Positions 19,616-27,371 of a stretch of 39,880 nt of DNA are shown piece by piece. Below the pieces are notes generated by a model. The model was not told the origin of the DNA, searched no databases, and saw only the letters and a list, made by a program, of their open reading frames with translations. Both the position numbers and the translations under genes were made by a program. The stretch is from a virus. The stretch covers positions 1-39,880 of IMG/VR virus record IMGVR_UViG_3300036944_001048. One strand, given 5' to 3'. The first letter of the stretch is position 1. Each line of letters starts with the position of its first letter.

Positions 19616-21796
19616 ATGTCGCCTAAGCCCGACACGGGCGAGGACGGCGCCGAGCGCATTCGGAAGATGGTGCGCGAGTATCTCGATACGATGGAAGAAG
19701 CCCGCGACCGTGCTGCGATGAGCCGCGACTATTACGATGGCAAGCAGTGGACGAAAGAAGAGATTGCGACCCTCAAGCAGCGCGGCCAGCCGCCTATCGT
19801 CTTCAACCGCATCAAGCGCAAGGTGGACAGCATCCTTGGCGTCGAGCGCAACCGCCGCACCGACCCCAAGGCTTACCCCCGGACCCCCAAGGACGAGCAA
19901 AGCGCAGACATCGTAACGCAGGCGCTGCGGTTCGTGTCGGATCAGACGCGGCTCAACAACATATTCTCAGGCGCTTTCGAGTGCGGGATGATCGAAGGCG
20001 CTGGCGCTGCCGAAGTCATCATGGACGGCCCCGAGGACATTCGCGTCAACCTGATCCCTTGGGACGAGTTCATCTTCGACCCGAGAAGCAGCCGTCACGA
20101 CTTTTCGGATGCGCGCTATCTCGGCGTCCTCAAGTGGATGGACGCTGACGACGCAATCGCGCTGTACCCCGACAAGGGCAAGGAGATCGAGGCGGGCATA
20201 ACCGGCTCCGAGAAAGCTTTCGTTGCTGACCAGTCTGTTGACGACAAGCCGTCGTCCGGAACGTGGATCGACCGCAAGCGCCGTCGTGTCCAGGTCTGCC
20301 AGCTCTATTACAAGCAGGGCAGCGAGCATAACTACGCGGTGGTTGTCGGCTCGACGCTCGTGATGGATGGGCCATCGTATTACCGGGACGAGAAGGGCAA
20401 GACGGTCTGCCCAATCGAGGCGTTCAGCGCCTACGTGGATCGCGAGAATTGCCGTTACGGCGTTGTCCACGACATGCGCGGGCCGCAAGACGAGATCAAC
20501 CATCGCCGCTCCAAGGCCGTTCACTTCCTGCACTCGCGCCGCGTCATGGCGCAACAGGGCGCCGTTGCCGATGTGGGGCAGGCCAAGCGCGAGATTGCCC
20601 GGCCTGACGGCTGGGTCGAGGTAGTTGACCCGCAAGCCGTCTCAGTGCTGGACACAGCGCAGGAGACAACCGGCAACCTGAACATGTTGCAGGAGGCGAA
20701 GGCAGAGATTGACCTTCTCGGGCCTAACAACGCCTTGCAGGGCAAGGGCACGGAAGGCGAAAGCGGACGCGCCATCATCGCGCAGCAACAGGCGGGGCTT
20801 GCCGAGCTCGCGCCGCTTTACGACCGGTTCAATGACTTCAAGCTGCGCGTGTATCGGGCCACATGGGCGCGCATCAAGCAGTTCTGGAAGGCCCCGAAGT
20901 GGGTCAGGGTTACGGACGACGAGCAGGCCACGCAATTCATCGGGCTGAACCAGGTGCAGGTGGACCCGATGACGGGCCAGCCGATGGTACAGAACGCCGT
21001 GGCGCAGATGGACGTTGACGTGATCCTCGAGACTGGCCCCGACACGGTCACGTTGCAGTCCGAGGAGTTTGAACAGCTCGCCCAGATCATGCCGCAGTTG
21101 GCCGCGCTCCCGCCGCCCTATGCGCTGGCGCTGATCGAGGCGTCATCGCTGCCGGCGCAGCGCAAGAAGAAGATGACGGAGCTGCTGTCGGGCCAAGGCC
21201 AGCAGCAGGACCCCGAGGCGATGGCGATGCAGAAGCGCGCAGCCGAGGCCGAGATTGCGGGCAAGGAAGCCGAGGTCGAGTACAAGCGTTCGCAGGCTGC
21301 GGCGACGATGTCCAAGGCGCAGCTCGATAGCCAGTTGGCCCCGCTGCAACTTGAGATGGAACGTCAGAAGCTGGGCTCCGAGGCTGAGACCCGCGCGCTT
21401 GAGCGTGAACGGATGATGCTGGAGCGGGAAAGCTCGGAGCAGGAACGGACGTTCAAGGCGCAGGAAATGTACACGCGCTCGCAGGAGAGCGAGCAGCGTC
21501 TGGCCTTTGATCGTGAGCGGGCAACGTCTGAGGACAATTTCCGGTCACAGGAAGCTGCGGCAAGGGCCAAGCCCGAACCCGATCCGGCACTTGCGAAGAT
21601 GGACGAGATGAACAGGCAGTCGGTCGAACAACTGACGGCGCTGGATGAGAAGATCGGGCAGCTCACGGAAGGCATTGTTGCCGTGGTGCAGGGGCAGGCG
21701 CGGCTTGAGCAGGCGCTTTCGGCTGAGAAGGAACTCGTCCGCGATCCCAAGACCGGCAAGGCGCTGGGCGTGCGGATCAAGAAGGGGAATAGCTGA
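19616..21796 (+). CDS. Portal protein, P22 type
   Basis: 726 residues from ATG 19616, close to the 725 of P22 gp1. The N-terminus carries RDYYDGKQW and PIVFNRIKRKVDSILGVER, characteristic of P22-like portals, followed by the wing and crown regions. The C-terminal third (about 555-700) is a very long charged coiled coil rich in Gln, Glu and Ala, like the barrel extension of P22. Twelve copies form the DNA entry ring. It follows terL by 2 bp, and the stop overlaps the next ATG (TGATG). Confidence 0.94.
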   Translation: MSPKPDTGEDGAERIRKMVREYLDTMEEARDRAAMSRDYYDGKQWTKEEIATLKQRGQPPIVFNRIKRKVDSILGVERNRRTDPKAYPRTPKDEQSADIVTQALRFVSDQTRLNNIFSGAFECGMIEGAGAAEVIMDGPEDIRVNLIPWDEFIFDPRSSRHDFSDARYLGVLKWMDADDAIALYPDKGKEIEAGITGSEKAFVADQSVDDKPSSGTWIDRKRRRVQVCQLYYKQGSEHNYAVVVGSTLVMDGPSYYRDEKGKTVCPIEAFSAYVDRENCRYGVVHDMRGPQDEINHRRSKAVHFLHSRRVMAQQGAVADVGQAKREIARPDGWVEVVDPQAVSVLDTAQETTGNLNMLQEAKAEIDLLGPNNALQGKGTEGESGRAIIAQQQAGLAELAPLYDRFNDFKLRVYRATWARIKQFWKAPKWVRVTDDEQATQFIGLNQVQVDPMTGQPMVQNAVAQMDVDVILETGPDTVTLQSEEFEQLAQIMPQLAALPPPYALALIEASSLPAQRKKKMTELLSGQGQQQDPEAMAMQKRAAEAEIAGKEAEVEYKRSQAAATMSKAQLDSQLAPLQLEMERQKLGSEAETRALERERMMLERESSEQERTFKAQEMYTRSQESEQRLAFDRERATSEDNFRSQEAAARAKPEPDPALAKMDEMNRQSVEQLTALDEKIGQLTEGIVAVVQGQARLEQALSAEKELVRDPKTGKALGVRIKKGNS

Positions 21797-22236
21797 TGGC
21801 TGCGGGCGCATGGCAAGTCTTCAACATCGCCAAGGAGAAGCTGGCGGACGGGACGTTCGATCTCGACACCAACACGTTCAAAATGGCGCTGACGACGGAC
21901 GCTCAGGCATTGGCCGCGACGTTCGCCGGCACGAGCACGAACGCGCAGTATAGCGACCTGACGAACGAGGTTGCCAATGGTGGTGGCTATACGACGGGCG
22001 GCAAGACGCTGTCTGCAACGTGGGTTCGCTCAACTGGCACGATCACCTTCGACTGCGACGACCAGGCGTGGACCTCGTCCACCATCACGGCCAAGTATGC
22101 GGTGATCTACGCGGACAACGCGGGGAACGACGACCTGCTGTGCTTCTGCGAGCTGGACACCGGCGGCAGCGTCTCGACGGTGTCTGGAACGCTGACGGTC
22201 GCGATAAACGCCTCTGGCGTGTTCACGCTGGCATAA
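21796..22236 (+). CDS. Phage virion-associated protein, conserved hypothetical
   Basis: 146 residues, ATG overlapping the portal stop. The pattern NIAKEKLADGTFDLDTNTFK near the start, then GGGYTTGGKTLS and ITFDCDDQAWTSSTITAKYA, marks a family of beta-rich proteins often found among phage structural genes, function unknown. It probably forms part of the head or neck surface. It is the first of four accessory genes between portal and scaffold. Confidence 0.8.
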   Translation: MAAGAWQVFNIAKEKLADGTFDLDTNTFKMALTTDAQALAATFAGTSTNAQYSDLTNEVANGGGYTTGGKTLSATWVRSTGTITFDCDDQAWTSSTITAKYAVIYADNAGNDDLLCFCELDTGGSVSTVSGTLTVAINASGVFTLA

Positions 22237-22239
22237 CGC

Positions 22240-23202
22240 ATGGCACACGTAACAGGCGACCGCGTCAAGGACACGACCACGACGACCGGCACGGGCAACA
22301 TCACCGTGTCGGGCTCGGCGCCGACCGGCTTCCGCACGCTCAGCACTGTTGCGACGGCTGACGGGGACACGCTGTTCCTCGCCATCGTGGGCGGCGCAGA
22401 GTGGGAAACCTCGCTCGCAACGCGGGTGTCGGCCAACGTCTACACGCGCACAACAATCCTTGCGAGTTCGAACGCTGGGGCTGCGGTCAACTTCAGCGCG
22501 GGGACGAAAGACGTATTCATCACGCTGCCTGCGAGCAAGATTGCGGATGACACGGCGTATGCTTCAAGCTGGAACGGCGACACGGCGACTGCGCCGAGCA
22601 GGAATGCGGTGCATGACAAGTTCGAGGGCATTATCCATCCGGGCTATGTCGCCGGAAACTGGTATTTGCCCTTTATCACTGGCGCTCCAAACAGTTCTGC
22701 GGCTGGGGGCGCCAATACGATTGTTTACACGCCCACATATATTCCGCGCCGGATCACGATTTCCGATTTGGGTTGCCTGATCACTACGGCGTCTGCCGGC
22801 GGTAACATGAAGCTGGCAATTTACGCGCACAGCTCGTCAACCAACCGCCCGAGCGGAACGCCACTGGCGGAAACGGGAAACATCAGCACGACTGCGACAG
22901 GCGTTGTCAGTGCAGACATTACAGGCGCAAACGTGACGCTTGAGGCGGGCATGTACTGGTTTGCCTATTGGGCGGATAACGGAACGTCCGCGATCAAGGG
23001 TTTTCTTCGTGATAGTTTCTCATATCATTCTGCGCTGATTGGTTCCGCCACGCAGTCGAGTGCGATGAACTCATCGGGCTACGGGATTTTCTGCCTGACA
23101 AGTTCGGAGACATACGGGACGTGGCCTAACGCGACGAGCGAAACCTTTACCGAGCAAGTGGGGCTTCACTTCACCGGCATTCCGTACCTGAAGGCCGCAT
23201 AG
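22240..23202 (+). CDS. Fibre-like structural protein with jelly-roll-type C-terminus
   Basis: 320 residues. The N-terminal module (1-100) is a beta-repeat head or base domain (VTGDRVKDTTTTTGTGNITV...), followed by SWNGDTATAPSRNAVHDKFE, a helical linker common in phage fibres. From about residue 135 to the end is a beta-sandwich-like region (KLAIYAHSSS, LEAGMYWFAYWADN) often found in virion proteins that meet the host surface. Its place between portal and scaffold, away from the tailspike, is unusual for a fibre. Receptor binding is inferred. Confidence 0.75.
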   Translation: MAHVTGDRVKDTTTTTGTGNITVSGSAPTGFRTLSTVATADGDTLFLAIVGGAEWETSLATRVSANVYTRTTILASSNAGAAVNFSAGTKDVFITLPASKIADDTAYASSWNGDTATAPSRNAVHDKFEGIIHPGYVAGNWYLPFITGAPNSSAAGGANTIVYTPTYIPRRITISDLGCLITTASAGGNMKLAIYAHSSSTNRPSGTPLAETGNISTTATGVVSADITGANVTLEAGMYWFAYWADNGTSAIKGFLRDSFSYHSALIGSATQSSAMNSSGYGIFCLTSSETYGTWPNATSETFTEQVGLHFTGIPYLKAA

Positions 23203-23204
23203 CG

Positions 23205-23519
23205 ATGGGCATTTCCTACAACCGCAAATCCGGAACAGTCACCGTAACCGCCGACGACGGCACAACCCGCATCTGGCCCCTCGCCACATTCGAGGCCGAT
23301 CCTGCGGCGTGCGTCGCGCAGACCGGCAACGGCATCACACCGCCAGAGCCCATCATCACCGCAGACGAGAAGATCGCCGCGCTGGAGAAAGAAAACGCCG
23401 CTTTGCGCGAAGTGCTGATCGAGAAGGCCATCATCACGAAATCCGAGGTTGACCTGAAGATTGATGCGATTGCCGCAGAAAAGGCCGTGGCAGTCGAAGC
23501 TGAAGTTGTGAAGGGCTAA
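23205..23519 (+). CDS. Small coiled-coil protein
   Basis: 104 residues: a beta N-terminus (RKSGTVTVTADDGTTRIWP), then a strong coiled coil (about 53-95, EKIAALEKENAALREVLIE). It follows the fibre-like gene by 2 bp and precedes the repeat protein, so it may be part of the same surface structure, for example a trimerising partner. No family is recognised. Confidence 0.7.
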   Translation: MGISYNRKSGTVTVTADDGTTRIWPLATFEADPAACVAQTGNGITPPEPIITADEKIAALEKENAALREVLIEKAIITKSEVDLKIDAIAAEKAVAVEAEVVKG

Positions 23520-23522
23520 CCC

Positions 23523-24173
23523 GTGCTAGGCCATAGCGCGCTATCAGAAGCCCCGCTAAGCGCGCTACCAGCGGCGGCAGGCGGCGGTACAGACGCCACT
23601 GCATCCCCCGGCGCAGGCTCCCTGACGCTCCAAGGCTTTGCGCCAACGGTCAGCGCAGAGCAGAACGTCACGGTCAGCCCCGGCATAGACACGCTGGTCC
23701 TGACGGGGTTCGCCCCCACGGTCAGCGCAACACAGAGCCAGACGGCATCGCCTGGAACTGGCGCGCTGGTCATTCAGGGCTACGCGCCCAGCGTCACGGT
23801 TCCGACCAGCGTCAGCGTGACGCCGGGAACGGGCGGGCTGATCATCCGAGGCTTCGAGCCGGCAGTTGATAACGGCCTGTCCAGCGGCTCCAAGAGCGGC
23901 GGCGTTGCTGAAGACCCTTACTATTACAAGAAGCGCAAGAAGAAGCAGCCAGAGCCCGTCTCCAAGGAGTTCGGAGACGACTGGAAGCCGCCGACGCCGC
24001 GGCCGGCCATTCCGCCGCTTCCCGCGCCGCAAGAGATTATCGCGCGTCAGGATGCAGCGATTGCACGCACGCAGGCGCAGCTCACAGCCGCGCTGGAACA
24101 ACTCGCCCGGCAGCAAGCCGAGGCCGAACAGGAAGACGAGGACGAAGCCGTGATGCTGCTGCTCGCGGCGTAA
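23523..24173 (+). CDS. Protein with four ~25-residue tandem repeats
   Basis: 216 residues from GTG 23523. Residues about 25-120 are four copies of a unit with the core SPGxGxLxLxGFAPTVS (first SPGAGSLTLQGFAPTVSAEQ, last TPGTGGLIIRGFEPAVDNG). A YYYKKRKKKQ basic patch, a Pro-rich linker and a Gln/Glu coiled coil ending in VMLLLAA follow. The N-terminus GHSALSEAPLSALP is a common opening in such phage proteins. The repeats look like beta strands on a surface spike or neck; function is unknown. The strong terminator at 24201 follows. Confidence 0.75.
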   Translation: MLGHSALSEAPLSALPAAAGGGTDATASPGAGSLTLQGFAPTVSAEQNVTVSPGIDTLVLTGFAPTVSATQSQTASPGTGALVIQGYAPSVTVPTSVSVTPGTGGLIIRGFEPAVDNGLSSGSKSGGVAEDPYYYKKRKKKQPEPVSKEFGDDWKPPTPRPAIPPLPAPQEIIARQDAAIARTQAQLTAALEQLARQQAEAEQEDEDEAVMLLLAA

Positions 24174-24200
24174 CGCTTCCGACAATCAAGAGATGAACGA

Positions 24201-24225
24201 CCCGCCCTGATCAGGCGGGTTTTTT
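24201..24225 (+). terminator. Strong intrinsic terminator inside the late block
   Basis: CCCGCC and GGCGGG flank CTGATCA, followed by six T. It ends the portal-side accessory genes. The scaffold and coat genes after it need readthrough, antitermination or a promoter in 24226..24308, which I could not find. Confidence 0.9.
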
Positions 24226-24308
24226 CGTACCCGCCGCCGGGGTCAATCGGGCGCCAAACAGGACGCCGCTGTTCGGGCGATTGCGTGACGACGACGAAAG
24301 GTCGAACG

Positions 24309-25037
24309 ATGAGCGATGAGAAGCTGAACTTTCTGGACGCTGAAGAACCGGCAGCCGTAACGCCTGAGGCCGCGCCTCAGACTGTGGAAGCCGAGCCTGC
24401 AGCACAAGCCACACCCGAGCCGCAAGGCGATGGCAGGGCGCGTGATCCGGAAACAGGGCGTTTCGTTCCCATCTCCGCGCTTCTAGATGAGCGCGACAAA
24501 CGACAAGCCGAGACCCGCAAGCGGGAAGACCTCGAAGCCCAACTCCAACGCTACCAGCAACCGCAACAGCCCGAGCAGATACCGACTGACCCGTCAGGGA
24601 TCATTCAGTATGCGCTCGCTGAACAGCAGCGGATCGCCTTCAACGAACGCCTCAACACATCCGAGCTGATGGCCCGACAGGCCCATGGCGAGGACATCGT
24701 GAGCGAGGCGCAACAGGCATTCCTGTCTGCTGTCGGTCAGAACCCGATGCTGCAACAGCAACTGCAAGGCCAGATCCACCCTTATGATTTCGTGGTGAAA
24801 TGGCACAAGCAGCACAAGCTGATGTCAGAGATCGGGCAAGACCCGGAAGCCTGGCGCAAGTCTGAGGCCGAGAAGATCCGCGCGCAGGTACTGGCTGAAC
24901 TTCAGGGCCAAGGCGTCCAGCCAGCCCCATCGTCACAGCAACCCCCGCCGTCAGTGGTCGGAAGACCAGCGGCAGCGAGAGCCGGAACCGTGCCCATTGG
25001 CCCGGGGAACGCTTTCGATAACCTATTCAGAGGATAA
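24309..25037 (+). CDS. Scaffolding protein
   Basis: 242 residues from ATG 24309, with CGAAAGGTC upstream. It is highly hydrophilic, Glu/Gln/Ala-rich and helical, with an acidic Pro-rich start, a RDPETGRFVPISALLDERDKR patch and long Gln-rich helices. This composition and its place immediately before the coat gene are what is expected of a P22-type scaffold, which shapes the procapsid and then leaves. The C-terminal residues (IGPGNAFDNLFRG) may be the coat-binding end. Sequence similarity to other scaffolds is naturally low. Confidence 0.82.
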   Translation: MSDEKLNFLDAEEPAAVTPEAAPQTVEAEPAAQATPEPQGDGRARDPETGRFVPISALLDERDKRQAETRKREDLEAQLQRYQQPQQPEQIPTDPSGIIQYALAEQQRIAFNERLNTSELMARQAHGEDIVSEAQQAFLSAVGQNPMLQQQLQGQIHPYDFVVKWHKQHKLMSEIGQDPEAWRKSEAEKIRAQVLAELQGQGVQPAPSSQQPPPSVVGRPAAARAGTVPIGPGNAFDNLFRG

Positions 25038-25040
25038 CCA

Positions 25041-26150
25041 ATGTCAGAAGTAATTCTGGCCTCTGCTTCTGAGAAACAGAAGTGGATCAGCCAATACTAC
25101 TCCGAATACGTGCGCGCCTCCGGCTTCAAGCCGTACATGGGCCGCTCGTCGTCATCCATCATCATCGCCAAATACGAGCTTCAGGAAGAAGCGGGAAAGA
25201 CCATCAACATCCCGCTGATCACGCGTCTTGTCGGCCAGGGCGTCACCGGCGCCACGGTGCTTGACGGCTCCGAGGAAGAACTCGGCAACTACAACTGCGC
25301 TATCAGCGTCGACTGGCGCAGGAACGGCGTGCGCGTGCCGAAGTCCACCAGCTACAAGACCGAGATCGACCTTTACGGCGCTGCGAAAGACATGCTGCGC
25401 CAGTGGGAAGCGGAGAAGCTGCGCGATGACGTCATCAAGGCGATGCTGTCCGTGGTCACGACGGGCGATACCACGGTCAAGCTGGAAGATTCGAGCGCTG
25501 CTAACCGCAACGCTTACGCTCTGGCGAACGCTGACCGCCTGCTGTTCGGCAAGCTGCGCTCGAACTACTCCGCCACGTGGGCAACCGCGATGGGCAACCT
25601 TGATACGACCGACGATAAATGCACGGTTGCGTCGATGTCTCTCGCCAAGCGCATGGCGAAGCAGGCCGATCCCCATGTGCGTCCGTACAAGACCTCGGAC
25701 GGCAGGGAATATTTCGTGGCGTTTCACGGCTCGCGGACGTTCCGCGACCTGAAGGCAGACACGACAATGACGCAAGCGAACCGTGAGGCTCGCTCGCGTG
25801 AAGGCTCTGGGATGGATGACAACCCGATCTTTCAGGACGGTGACCTGCTCTATGACGGGATCATCCACCGCGAAGTCCCGGAGATCGACGACATTGCCGG
25901 CGCTGGCACGTACCAGCTTGACGCGGTTGGCGCAGCTTCGGCTGACGTTCGCCCCGTCTTCCTGTGCGGCGCGCAGGCGGTTGGCATCGCGTGGGGCCAA
26001 GAGCCGACCCCGCGCAGCGACATGCAGAAAGACTATCAGTTCCGTCCTGGCGTCGCCATCGAGGAGCTGCTTGGCGTCAAGAAGCTGGCCTATAATGGTC
26101 GTCAACATGGCATGATCAGCGCGTTTTTCTGCGCCGCGTCAGATTCCTGA
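25041..26150 (+). CDS. Major capsid protein, N4-gp56/DUF4043 type
   Basis: 369 residues, AGAGGATAACC before the ATG. The recognisable features are LITRLVGQGVTGATVLDGSEEEL near the start, a helical E-loop/spine region, and PHVRPYKTSDGREYFVAFHG with DLKADTTMTQANREAR in the middle, all marks of the N4 gp56-like (DUF4043) coat family of HK97 fold. It forms the capsid shell. It lies directly after the scaffold. Here it sits beside a P22-type portal, a mixture of two lineages. Confidence 0.92.
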   Translation: MSEVILASASEKQKWISQYYSEYVRASGFKPYMGRSSSSIIIAKYELQEEAGKTINIPLITRLVGQGVTGATVLDGSEEELGNYNCAISVDWRRNGVRVPKSTSYKTEIDLYGAAKDMLRQWEAEKLRDDVIKAMLSVVTTGDTTVKLEDSSAANRNAYALANADRLLFGKLRSNYSATWATAMGNLDTTDDKCTVASMSLAKRMAKQADPHVRPYKTSDGREYFVAFHGSRTFRDLKADTTMTQANREARSREGSGMDDNPIFQDGDLLYDGIIHREVPEIDDIAGAGTYQLDAVGAASADVRPVFLCGAQAVGIAWGQEPTPRSDMQKDYQFRPGVAIEELLGVKKLAYNGRQHGMISAFFCAASDS

Positions 26151-26168
26151 TAGTTAGGAGATAGATCA

Positions 26169-26681
26169 ATGGTTGCTGAAACACTCACCGCGACGCGCGG
26201 TGCGACGGGCTTCCCGATTGCCAGCTTTGCTGGCGCGGGCATCCTGCAAGTCGCTTACGGGACGTACACCATCCCGGCTGTTGTTGAAGATGGCGACATC
26301 TTCGAAATGTGCTGGGTGCCTGCGGGCGCTGTCATTGTCGGAGGCATGTTCTACGGCGCCGACATCGACACCGGCACCGAGACGCTGGACATGGACCTCG
26401 GCTGGGCTGCCAACGGCGGCTCTGGCACGTATGACGCTGCTGACCCTGACGGGCTTGGCAATCTCGGCGTGCTGACGGGCGATGCGTTCGCTGCTGGCAA
26501 TATCTCGCCAGTCACCGGGCTCATGTACCCGCTGAGCGGCGTTCTGGCTGCGGGCACGCTCCCGCAGTTCACGAAGAAGACGAAGCTGCAAATCGAAGCC
26601 AACGCAGCCTCGAACGCGGGTCACACGGGCGTTATCACGCTTGTTGTGTACTACGTGGTCGATCCGACGCTGGCCGTTTAA
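26169..26681 (+). CDS. Probable head decoration protein
   Basis: 170 residues with AGGAGATAGATCA before the ATG. The protein is beta-rich, with many Gly, Ala and Thr and few charges: GTYTIPAVVEDGDIFEMCWVP, then GAVIVGGMFYGADIDTGTETLDMDLGW. Its place next to the coat gene, with no membrane segment or coiled coil, suggests a capsid-surface or stabilising protein. No named family. Confidence 0.72.
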   Translation: MVAETLTATRGATGFPIASFAGAGILQVAYGTYTIPAVVEDGDIFEMCWVPAGAVIVGGMFYGADIDTGTETLDMDLGWAANGGSGTYDAADPDGLGNLGVLTGDAFAAGNISPVTGLMYPLSGVLAAGTLPQFTKKTKLQIEANAASNAGHTGVITLVVYYVVDPTLAV

Positions 26682-27022
26682 TGACGGCTTTCATCTGGAA
26701 GGGTGACGAAGAGGAGGGGGCAGAGTTCTGCTCCCTCTTCAACGTGACGTTCCCGGTGGGGCAGCTTGTGGACGTGGGGCATCTGCTCCCGTGGCAGGTA
26801 AACAAGCTCCGGGGCAATCCGCATTTCACGGAAGCCCCGGAGAACGCCCCCGCGCCGAAAGGCAACCCGGAACAGGACGAACGCGCCATCATCAAGCAGC
26901 AACTGGACGACCTCGGCGCGAACTATGACAAGCGCTGGGGCATCGATCGGCTACGCGCTGCGCTTGAGGGCGCGACACGCGAACCGCTGGAAGTGATCGA
27001 GGGCGAGGTGGTCAATGGCTGA
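26681..27022 (+). CDS. Neck/head protein with HeH/LEM-like C-terminus
   Basis: 113 residues, ATG overlapping the previous stop (TAATG). Residues 1-55 are beta-rich with VTFPVGQLVDVGHL. The C-terminal IIKQQLDDLGANYDKRWGIDRLRAAL reads as a HeH/SAP-like helix-extended-loop-helix motif, often found at the end of phage head-completion proteins where it may bind DNA or the portal. It precedes the gp4-like gene and overlaps it by 8 bp. Confidence 0.7.
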   Translation: MTAFIWKGDEEEGAEFCSLFNVTFPVGQLVDVGHLLPWQVNKLRGNPHFTEAPENAPAPKGNPEQDERAIIKQQLDDLGANYDKRWGIDRLRAALEGATREPLEVIEGEVVNG

Positions 27023-27371
27023 CGCCACACTGGCCGAGCTGCGCAACCGCGTGCTTCAGAAGCTCAAGGTGCTGCAAGCAGGCGAGACGGCGGAAGCCGA
27101 GGACACCGCGCTGATCGAGGGGCTGATTGCCAGCGTCAACGAGAAGCTGCGCGACCTTGGCATTGCCTACTGGTCCGACAGTGCTTGCCCGCAGTCGATG
27201 CTGGAAGACCTCGCCATGTACGTGGCCTGCCATGCGGCTGACGACTACATGGACGGCGGGCAGGCCGCATCGTTCCGGCAGACTTACGAGCCGACGGCAG
27301 AACGCAACCTGCGGCGTCTGGTCCAGAGCGGCGAGCGGTTCAACAAGCCGACGCGGGCGGAATACTTCTAG
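27015..27371 (+). CDS. Head-tail connector, P22 gp4-like
   Basis: 118 residues, GAGGTGG upstream. The pattern ATLAELRNRVLQKLKVL, a long helix, then SMLEDLAMYVACHAADDYMDG is that of phage head-tail connectors of the gp6/gp4 type. P22 gp4 has the same helical beginning but is longer (166 aa). It would dock under the portal and allow gp10-like binding. The next gene is the gp10-like protein, as in P22. Confidence 0.8.
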   Translation: MADATLAELRNRVLQKLKVLQAGETAEAEDTALIEGLIASVNEKLRDLGIAYWSDSACPQSMLEDLAMYVACHAADDYMDGGQAASFRQTYEPTAERNLRRLVQSGERFNKPTRAEYF

